A DNA stretch of 64,000 nucleotides from Elusimicrobia bacterium RIFCSPLOWO2_02_FULL_39_32. GTDB lineage: Bacteria > Elusimicrobiota > Elusimicrobia > 2-02-FULL-39-32. The translations under genes were made by a program, and so were the position numbers. Every line of letters begins with the position of its first letter. Position 1 is the stretch's first letter. Below the pieces are notes generated by a model. It was given only the letters and a program-made list of their open reading frames with translations, was not told the origin of the DNA and did no database searches. Below, piece by piece: positions 53,172 through 62,000 of the stretch. The stretch covers positions 35,779-99,778 of the forward strand of contig MGUU01000024.1 in the NCBI GenBank assembly GCA_001800135.1, given 5' to 3'.

Positions 53172-54737
53172 ATGACCGTTTCTTCTGTTGAGATTAACGG
53201 GCAATTCCAAAAAGCTTTGGACGGGATAGAGTCCAAAAAAAATCTTTTTATCACTGGCAAGGCTGGTACAGGTAAATCCACTCTTCTCAATTATTTTCGG
53301 CAACACACTCAACGTAAAGTCGTGGTGCTGGCTCCGACTGGAGTCGCGGCCCTTAATGTGCAGGGCGAAACTATCCATTCCTTTTTCGGTTTCAAACCTG
53401 ATATTACGTTTGAGAAAATCAAAAAATTAAAAGAGAGGAGAGCCCGCCTTTACCAAGAAATCGAAGCGATTATCATAGATGAAATTTCCATGGTTCGCGC
53501 TGATTTACTGGATTATGTGGACCGGTTTCTGCGTTTGAATGCTAAATCATCTAGGCTTCCGTTCGGAGGTGTACAGATGATCCTGATTGGCGATCTGTAC
53601 CAACTTCCTCCTGTTGTCATTTCTAAAGAAAAAAAGATTTTTGAGACACAGTATGAAAGCCCTTACTTTTTTGATTCGCAGCTCTTTCGCGCTCATCCAA
53701 TGGAGATGATCGAACTTGAGAAAGTATATCGTCAAAAAGATCAGCGTTTCATCAAACTGTTGAATGCGATCCGCAATAACACCATTACCGAGGATCAGTT
53801 GCAGAACTTAAACTCAAGGGTGGGAGCAAAACTCGCTCCTGTTAAAGAGACAGACTACACCATTCATCTAACTCCGACTAATGCCATGGCTGCTGAAATT
53901 AACGCAGAACACTTAAGCCGTCTCAAGGAGCAAGTCCATACCTATTCTGCCCTGATTTCAGGACGGTTCGAGAGCCATGCCCATCCTGCGGATGAGAAGC
54001 TTCAAATGGCAGCGGAAGCGCAGGTCATGCTTTTAAATAATGATTCCAGCGGGCGGTGGGTGAATGGCACACTGGGCAGGGTGGAAGCGATCGAGTACGA
54101 CCATGAAACGGGCGAAGACATCATTCAGGTGAGGCTCTCCAACGGACTCATAGAAGATGTCCAGCCATATACTTGGGATATATTTCATTTTACATTTAAC
54201 AGTGAGAGACAAATAATAGAGACAGAGACTTTGGGCTCATTCAGGCAGTATCCCTTAAAACTAGCATGGGCCGTAACCATTCATAAGAGCCAAGGGAAGA
54301 CATTTGATCGTGTGGTAATTAATATGGGACACGGGGCTTTTGCGCACGGACAAACTTATGTGGCATTAAGCCGATGCAGATCCCTGGAAGGCATGAGCTT
54401 TGTAAAACCTGTGCAAAAAACGCACATTTGGACTGACTGGAGGATTGTCCGGTTCATGACGCGCCACCAATACGAAGATTCCGAGCAGAAGTTGCCGCTA
54501 AACCAGAAACTCGAAACAATTCAAAAAGCGATTGAGAGTGAATCCCATTTAGACATCGTTTACTTAAAGGCAACCGATGACAAAACACGGCGCACTATTA
54601 TCCCACGCGAAGTCGGACCTATGGAATACCAAGGCAAATCTTTTACTGGGCTCGCAGCCTATTGCCTAAAACGCAGGGATGAACGCGTTTTCCGTGTGGA
54701 CCGGATTCTAGAGATGAAAGTGGTAGAGAGAAAATGA
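53172..54737 (+). CDS. Pif1-family helicase with C-terminal WYL-like domain
   Basis: About 521 residues, superfamily 1B helicase. Walker A FITGKAGTGKSTLLNYF, Walker B IIIDEISMVRADLLDYV, GVQMILIGDLYQLPPV, YRQKD, and the C-terminal motifs AWAVTIHKSQGKTFDRV and GQTYVALSRC are intact. The last 70 residues, with LDIVYLKATDDKTRRTIIPR, AAYCLKRRDERVFRVDRI, match a WYL domain, which binds nucleic-acid ligands and is known fused to Pif1 helicases such as that of Thermotoga elfii. ATG at 53172 is preferred to a GTG at 53145 that lies within the hairpin stem. Confidence 0.88.
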   Translation: MTVSSVEINGQFQKALDGIESKKNLFITGKAGTGKSTLLNYFRQHTQRKVVVLAPTGVAALNVQGETIHSFFGFKPDITFEKIKKLKERRARLYQEIEAIIIDEISMVRADLLDYVDRFLRLNAKSSRLPFGGVQMILIGDLYQLPPVVISKEKKIFETQYESPYFFDSQLFRAHPMEMIELEKVYRQKDQRFIKLLNAIRNNTITEDQLQNLNSRVGAKLAPVKETDYTIHLTPTNAMAAEINAEHLSRLKEQVHTYSALISGRFESHAHPADEKLQMAAEAQVMLLNNDSSGRWVNGTLGRVEAIEYDHETGEDIIQVRLSNGLIEDVQPYTWDIFHFTFNSERQIIETETLGSFRQYPLKLAWAVTIHKSQGKTFDRVVINMGHGAFAHGQTYVALSRCRSLEGMSFVKPVQKTHIWTDWRIVRFMTRHQYEDSEQKLPLNQKLETIQKAIESESHLDIVYLKATDDKTRRTIIPREVGPMEYQGKSFTGLAAYCLKRRDERVFRVDRILEMKVVERK

Positions 54738-54754
54738 ACCACTTCGATGGGAGG

Positions 54755-55018
54755 CTATGCTGCGTGATGTAAGAGAGTTTCATTGATAATCGTCTGATAG
54801 CCTATTCCCTTCTTTTTAGCTTGAGTTCGTGCCCATTGAATAGCTTTTGGATGCAATCGAATGTGAATATCTTGATACTTGTCTTGTTCTTTTGGTGGAC
54901 GGCCGCGCGATCGGCGTTTGATGTGAAAAGTCTTCTCGATAGCTTCTCGAAACATCTGGTTCTCTTGAGGAGTAACTCTCCGCGCTTTAGAAAAGTTAAA
55001 CTCTCTTATTTTCTTCAT
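54755..55018 (-). CDS. brnA: BrnA-type antitoxin
   Basis: 87-residue antitoxin. MKKIREFNFSKARRVTPQEN is the BrnA-like start; KYQDIHIRLHPKAIQWARTQ then AKKKGIGYQTIINETL forms the ribbon-helix-helix DNA-binding end. AAGGAG sits 6 bases before the ATG at 55018; the open frame extends 12 codons further but lacks this signal. Its start overlaps the end of brnT by 23 bases, so the pair is translationally coupled. Confidence 0.88.
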   Translation of the reverse strand: MKKIREFNFSKARRVTPQENQMFREAIEKTFHIKRRSRGRPPKEQDKYQDIHIRLHPKAIQWARTQAKKKGIGYQTIINETLLHHAA

Positions 55019-55280
55019 AGGATCTCCTTTCTTTATGATTAGCTCTGCGGGCACTAATAATCCTTATCGTTTGACCCGGAGGACGTATTGTAAACACCAC
55101 AACCAGTACACTGGTGACTGAATCCCCAATTAACCATTGCCTGGTCTCGTGGGCGGAATGTTTTGAGTCTTCCATGATAAGAGCATATGGATCATCGAAT
55201 GCAAAAGTAGCGGTCTTAAAGCTGATTCCATGTTTGAGGGCATTTCTTTTTGCCTTTTCATTGTTCCATTCAAACGTCAT
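54996..55280 (-). CDS. brnT: BrnT-type toxin
   Basis: 94-residue RelE-like ribonuclease toxin. MTFEWNNEKAKRNALKHGIS and FKTATFAFDDPYALIMEDSK match the BrnT N-terminus (WDxxKAxxNxxKHGV-FexA), and IRIISARRANHKERRSYEE the C-terminus. The frame opens at 55367, but the upstream part would include the promoter. The ATG at 55280 starts the family domain and lies exactly where transcription should start, so a leaderless mRNA is inferred. Confidence 0.9.
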   Translation of the reverse strand: MTFEWNNEKAKRNALKHGISFKTATFAFDDPYALIMEDSKHSAHETRQWLIGDSVTSVLVVVFTIRPPGQTIRIISARRANHKERRSYEENKRV

Positions 55281-55286
55281 ATTTAT

Positions 55287-55315
55287 AGTGTACACAGAAA
55301 TTAGCCGAATGTCAA
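55287..55315 (-). promoter_or_regulatory. brnTA promoter with overlapping palindrome
   Basis: On the minus strand: TTGACA (55315-55310), 17-base spacer, TACACT (55292-55287). The palindrome GTGTACAC (55288-55295) overlaps the -10 and is a candidate BrnA operator. Only 6 bases separate the -10 from the ATG. Confidence 0.75.
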
Positions 55316-55368
55316 GTTCCACATGAGCGGCATCTCCACAGAACATCTTAGCTTTTTTCCTTTTCATT

Positions 55369-55626
55369 CTATTTTGGTTTGTTTCTTTTAATTGCTATGG
55401 GTTCTGTCGTTGGCAAACAAATTCTGCCTTTAAGCCGGTAACTTTTGCCTTCAAATGGAACGATATTAGTGGGTTTGGGTTTGATCTCTGGGAACTGAGC
55501 AACCTTTGTCTCGTCACTAGTCTCTTTAGGTTGAGTGCATTTTGCTTCTCCTCTACTCTCTGTAGGTTGAGCGCTCTCTGCTGTCTGAGCAGCCTCGCGC
55601 TGGCTGGATGTTTTAGAAACTTTCCA
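55369..55626 (-). pseudogene. Open frame without start, possible gene remnant
   Basis: 85 in-frame codons between a TAA (55629-55627) and a TAG (55371-55369), with no usable start codon near the upstream end. The translation is hydrophilic at first (SQREAAQTAESAQPTES) and then protein-like (KPTNIVPFEGKSYRLKGRI, LPTTEPIAIKRN). It may be the C-terminal end of a gene truncated by the event that left the DUF4143 remnant on the other strand. A 36-base-spaced direct repeat (55521 and 55557) lies in it. No family recognised. Confidence 0.35.
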
Positions 55627-56053
55627 TTATCATTTTAGGATATACCCATTTGCACGAGTTCCTTATCGTTCTCTTAAAAAAGTTCCAAAGCTATACCTAT
55701 GTGACTGGTCGGAAGTTTCCAACGAAGCCGCCCGTTTTGAAAATATGGTTGCCTCTCACTTCTTTAAATTCGTCAGCTGGTGGCATGACCGTGAAGGTTA
55801 CAAGGCAAAGCTATATTTCTTGCGTGATTCTTCCCATCGGGAAGTAGATTTTTTGGTGACCGTTGATGAAAAACCATGGTTTGCAGTTGAAGTTAAAATG
55901 GAAGATGACAGCATCTCGTCTAATTTAAAATATTTTCAAGAAAGGTTAAAAATTCCTTTTGTTTACCAGGGTGTGAGAAAAAAAGGGGTTGATAGATTTA
56001 TAAATGGGATTCGAATTATTTCTGCTGATAAGCTGCTTGTTGGGTTAGTTTGA
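55589..56053 (+). pseudogene. C-terminal remnant of an AAA/DUF4143 ATPase
   Basis: An open frame of 154 codons after a TGA at 55586, without the N-terminal AAA ATPase half and without a credible start at its beginning. SRWLDVLETFHYHFRIYPF, KKVPKLYLCDWSEVSNEAAR, FENMVASHFFKFVSWW, REVDFLVTVDEKPWFAVEVK and SISSNLKYFQERLKIPFVYQ are the DUF4143 domain of the common archaeal/bacterial ATPase family. The truncation is clear because Walker A and B are missing. Its end lies 10 bases from the end of the convergent giant gene. Confidence 0.8.
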
Positions 56054-56063
56054 TCAGAATAGG

Positions 56064-59000
56064 TTATGCTTGGAATTTAAAATGTAAGGTTTGTCTGTGA
56101 TATTCTTCTGTTTTGTTTAATTCTAACCCTAGTGTCTCTTTTTGAAGAATAAGTTCATTATCTTTAAATAGAATTTTTCCATTTTTTCCTGATAGTTTTC
56201 CTTGCAGCATATTTTTTAATATTTTTAATTCTTTGCCTCTTACTTTTAGTTCATCTCCAGAGCTTAAAGTTATAGCCCACTTTACAGTCTGTTTCCAATA
56301 CTCATTTTCAGGCCGATCTGTAAATAGAGTAACAATGGATGCGTTTTTTTCTATTGCAAGATTTACCGCCTGTTCTGGCGTTTGAACTGTAAAGAGCACC
56401 ATCTCTTCTGGAATTTCTAACTCAAGCAACATGGTCTGAATGATTCTTTTTGCCTGATTTGATTGCACAATAAACCCGATCTTAGGATTTCGGTTGTTTT
56501 CAGAACTAGAGTGAAGAGAGATAAATTTTACTAGACCTAGGATCCAATCCTGATATTTTTGAGGTAGATCAAAACCATCTTCTTCTATTGCCATATCTTC
56601 TGGAAAATCAATGAGATGGAGCGGAAATTGTTTTGTATTAGATTCAGCCTGAATCGCAGCCTGATTGATTTGGTAAGAACCATAAGAAAAGGGTGAGAGC
56701 TCTTGTTTTACAATTAACTCAATCTCATTTTCAATTTTTTCTTTAGTTTTAGTGATATTCTTCTCTGACTCATTGGAATTTTTTGGATGGGAGTTTAAAG
56801 AAGGCGTAAGCAATTCAGGAAGCAAATTTTTAAGCAGCGCTGCGCTATAAAGACCATGAGCTAGAACCACAATAAAGTAGGGAACCAGATGGTTTAAGAT
56901 AGAAGATGGCAGCGGCAGAAAGTTGAGAGAGACTATGTAGATAAGACTAAATAGTAAGGCAGGGATTAGATATTTAATAAAATTGGGCCAATCCTCTTTT
57001 TCTTTGTAGTTCCAAAGAAGAATACCTTTATCCCAGTTTTGATCGTTCGCTCTTATGACCCATCTTACCATGATGTGAGAAAGGGCAAAGCCAAAGGTCA
57101 TCCAACCAAGTAAGGAGGAGGTATATAATAATTCTTGAGTATTAAAACCTAAACTGCTGATTAAAATAATAGGAAGAACTCTAAACAGCGTTTCCTCCCA
57201 GATGGGCGCAACTACTTTTGGTTCTCCTAACCAGTAGAGAAGGTTATGGAACCGTTCTCCAAGATGAGAAGGATTGCGAATTCGTCCTTTTAAGTAATAG
57301 GGGTAAAAAATTGAAGCTGGGATTCCTCCATTTCTGAACTCTGCTAAAAATTGAGTTCTTGTATGAGCTTTTGTTTCAGATTCTGCAATGTCGTCCGCGC
57401 TATAGCGAATAGTCTCTGGCCCATTTCTTCCATGCCGTCCTATGAATCGTTCTAGAACTTGCTGCATTTTGGCAGGCACGTCTCGGGTGGATTCAGCCCA
57501 TACTCCTTGACCTTTATGGTAGAGATCTAAAATCAGTTCAGCTCCTTTTCCTATTCCAAGCCCAACCACCACAATATGAGGTTTACTGTTAATCCATTTT
57601 CTAAATCTGTCGCGGCTGAACTGGAAGTTAGGATCTCCATCGGAAAAATGAATTACAAGATTTAATGTGTTTTTTTCTTTTAAAGGAATTCTTTTAAAAG
57701 CATGGTACATGGCTCTTAGATCATTATTCCCAAGATATGTCTTAGCCACCTTACTCATCACTTCTACAACTTTTTGTTTGTTGAGTTTTTCTCCATACTT
57801 AAAATAGAATTCCATGGGTAGATTATCATGGAATCCAACCACTTCTAATATAATTCCTTTTTTCTGGTCCTCTTGGATAGCAAGAAGCATCATCAATACA
57901 GCATCTGCCGCTGCTTCAATCTTAGCCCCATCCATACTTCCGCTCTGGTCAATTAAAAGAGATATTCTGACTTTATATTGTTTTGGAATTTTTCTTTGCT
58001 TAAAGATCAGATCCTCGCCCGCTACAGCTAAAGGCAGCGCCGCATCATCCAGCATTCCTTTTTCTCTCCACCTCTGCCAATATCCCACCTGTCTTTGATA
58101 GAACTTCCTAAACACAGTTTTCATTCGGTTCACATCTGTTTGCACTCTTTCGTAACGCGCATTGTAATCAGCCTGTTCTTTTTCTGTGATTCCTTCTCGA
58201 TCTCTTTCTTCTTTATCTCTTTTTGCAGCTTCCTCCTCTTCTTCCAAGCGTTTTTGTTCCTGTTCTTCATCATAACGATCCTGTTCTTCTTGCGCCCTTT
58301 CAATGGATTCTTTAAGGGATTGGATCGCTTCTTTTAATTTATCTTTGTCTAACGGATTTCCATCTTCGCCGACCATTAAGGGTGGAGCTATCTCTGGCCG
58401 ATTTTTATCTTTTTCCCCTAATTCTTGTTTAGCTTGCTTAAGTAACTCTAATTTTTCTTCTGGACTTAAACTGTCCCAAGCTTTTTTTAACTGCTGCAAC
58501 AACTCCTTTTTTTCTTGGTCTGACAGTTTTTCCCATGGAATTCTATCTCCAGCTTCTTTTCCTTCTCCTCCTTTTCCTCCTGCAATTGCTTTAGATTGAG
58601 CTTTGTCTTCTATAGATTTCTGAACCAAAGCTTGGAATTCTTCTGTGTCATAGAGTTCTTCCATCTTTTTTTTGTGTTCAGCCACCTCTTTTGTTAAATA
58701 AACCTCTTTTGCGCGATCTTGTAAAGTCTCAATCGCATCTAAAACTTGCTGGTTAAGAATCGTTGGATCTTTTTTTCCATAGACCCATTCATAGATGACC
58801 CCTAATGTAAATTGAAAATATAAAGGTTGTTGCGCCATAAGAATTTGGTGTTCTTCCAGGCTTTTACCATAACGGGTAGGAGAATAGGTTTCATCATATC
58901 TTGCCATCAGCCAGTTGCGGCTGCCTACAAAATCTTCAATACCTTTGAGATTGATCCAAATATCTCCAACTCCATTATCTAAGAGAGCAGCGCCCAGTTT

Positions 59001-62000
59001 AGATAAGAATTCGCTGCTGGATGCTTCTGGATGGCGATAGAGAAGTTCAAATAGTTCATGATAAAGAACTCCTAAAACACTTTCTTCACTTCCAGGCTGA
59101 ATCATATCTTCTGCTACGAAATTCATCTCTCTGGGTTTCATATCTTTTGTATTCCATATGCACCGCCATGTCCTCATCATTCCCAATTCACCTGCTTCAG
59201 GAATAGGGTACCATGCTTTTAAAGGTATGCCCAATCCTGTTGTGATTTGCATGACTCTTTCTAATACCCGTCTCCTTTCTCTAGCTCTTCCTTGATCTTG
59301 TAAGGAAGGGTTGCCAACCTCCCACCATCTTTCTGGATTATATTTTTCTTCTCCATCTTCATCCTTATTCCCAGTTGCTAAATTCATGGAAAGAGCTGCT
59401 ACAGCTCCTATTTTTGTGACTGCTCTAAGCGCAACATTTTTTGCTATAGGAACAACTTTTTTAAAAGTTTTGCCAAATTCTTTTGCGAGCAGCGCCACTG
59501 CTAAAGATTCTCTCTCTGCTTTTGGTCTTAATGCCATTCCCATTTTTTGTTCTAAAAGTTCTATAGGATCTTGGTTAGGATAATGCTTGATACTTTCAAC
59601 GATTCGTTCTAAAGCGCGGAAGGATGGTTTTTTAAGACTTGTTTTTCTCATGTTATTCGCGTAAGAAACCAATGTTTCAATATCTTTTCTTAAAATTTCA
59701 TTCCCTTTTCCAGCAATTCTCATCAAGAGATCCACTTCTTCCTCTTCTGGCAAATACCCTATCTCTACCCCATACATTCTGTCCATAAAGTCCGCCATCA
59801 TGTCGTTCACTTCCACTCTTCCTCCCGGAGGGTTCATGGTCATCACTAAACTAAATCCCTGTTTAGCTTTAATTCTATTAGTAAGAATCTTTCTGCCATC
59901 AGGCAATGTGAGTTCTATTTCTCTAGGCAATATCAGCTCTTTAAACTGTAACGCGTGGTTCAATACTGCTAAGACTCCGGGAGTGGCTCTATTGACTTCA
60001 TCTGCAATAAAGGGTCTTCCTTCTAACATGGCTCGAGCGAGTGGAGACAGTTCATAATCTGTGGAGATAGAGTGAGATCCGTCATTATTGTTTTCACTTT
60101 TAGTTTTAGGCCAGCAGGTAAGGTCTCGAGTGGTGGTACCTTCATGTAAAGACATATGTTCTACTTTTCTATGCAGCATTCTAAACACAGCTTTCGTGAG
60201 CCAGGATTTGCCAGTGCCTACAGGTCCTATGACTAATACATTCCTGCCTAAACTAATACCCAGCAATATTTGATGTATGATCTTGTTGTTAGTGGGGGTT
60301 TCTTTAGGAGCGTACTCGTATTCAGTGCCGGGATAGTCAGTATCACTTCCAATAGGAATGCGTACTTCGTCACTGATAAGACCATTTTCAATGATTTGCG
60401 GAGGGGAATAAGGAATGGATTTTGCCTGAGCCTTAGCTCGTTCAAGGACTCCGCTTTTTGGTTGAGGTAATTTCCAGTAGAATATCTCGTTAGTATCCCC
60501 TATACTAAAAAGAGTAGTCCCATCGTTTGACCAGGTGAAACCCTCCACATTTCGAGTAGGGCCAGTCAGAGGAGTTCCCTGATTCTTTACAATATTTCCA
60601 TTTTCGTACTTCCAGTAGAATATCTCGCCATTATCCCCTATACTAAAAAGAGTAGTCCCATCGTTTGACCAGGTGAAACCCTGCACATTTCGAGTAGGGC
60701 CAGTCAGAGGAGTTCCCTGATTCTTTACAATATTTCCATTTTCGTACTTCCAGTAGAATATCTCGCCAATACCTCTACTAAAAAGAGTAGTCCCATCGTT
60801 TGACCAGGTGAAACCCTCCACCCTTTGAGTAGGGGAAGTCAGACGAGTTCCCTGATTCTTCACAATAATTCCATTTTCGTATTTCCAGTAGAATATATCG
60901 CCAACACCCCCTCTACTAAAAAGAGTAGTCCCATCGTTTGACCATATGAAGTCTTTCAGATTGGTAGTAGGGCCAATCAGAGGAGTTCCCTGATTCTTCA
61001 CAATAATTCCATTTTCGTACTTCCAGTAGAATATCTCGTTATTATCCCCTGTACTAAAAAGAGTAGTCCCATCGTTTGACCAGGTGAAACCCTGCACCCT
61101 TTGAGTAGGGCCAATCAGAGGAGTTCCCTGATTCTTCACAATAATTCCATTTTCGTACTTCCAGTAGAATATCTTGCCATGATCTCCTCTACTAAAAAGA
61201 GTAGTCCCATCGTTTGACCAGGTGAAACCCTCCACCCTTTGAGTAGGGGAAGTCAGACGAGTTCCCTGATTATTCACAATAATTCCATTTTCGTACTTCC
61301 AGTAGAATATCTCGTTATTATCCCCTATACTAAAAAGAGTAGTCCCATCGTTTGACCAGGTGAAATACCACACACTTCTAGTAGGGCCAGTCAGAGGAGT
61401 TCCCTGATTCTTCACAATAATTCCATTTTCGTACTTCCAGTAGAATATCTCGCCAATACCTCTACTAAAAAGAGTAGTCCCATCGTTTGACCATGTGAAA
61501 TCCCACACATTTTGAGTAGGGCCAGTCAGAGGAGTTCCCTTCTTATTCACAATATTTCCATTTTCGTACTTCCAGTAGAATATCTTGTTAGTATCCCCTA
61601 TACTAAAAAGAGTAGTCCCATCGTTTGACCAGGTGAAACTCTGCACACTTCCAGTAGGGCCAGTCAGAGGAGTTCCCTGATTCTTTACAATATTTCCATT
61701 TTTGTACTTCCAGTAGAATATCTCGCCATTATCCCCTATACTAAAAAGAGTAGTCCCATCGTTTGACCAGGTGAAACTCTGCACACTTCCAGTAGGGCCA
61801 GTCAGAGGAGTTCCCTTTTTCCAATCCTTCTCCACCCACTCTTTCTTTGTGAGCGCTTGTATCTCTTTTTCTACAAACTCTCTCCCTCCCTCCCAGTCTC
61901 CTATCCTGTACTCTGCGCGGATGATCTCTCCAATATCTTCATCTGGATATTTCTGAATCGCCTCAATGATTCTCTCTAACACTCTCAGGGACATCTTTCT

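Noticed and set aside
55281..55367. Longer N-terminus of BrnT
   Set aside because: It would contain the -35 and -10 of the only convincing promoter, and BrnT family proteins begin at MTFEWNNEKA.
55521..55574. 36-base-spaced direct repeat as a mobile-element end
   Set aside because: Two imperfect 18-base copies only, no inverted ends or transposase; probably local slippage.
60467..61814. Regular repeats that look CRISPR-like in spacing
   Set aside because: The period is 138 bases and the repeats are fully coding with a protein-level WD-type pattern; there are no short repeats with unique spacers.
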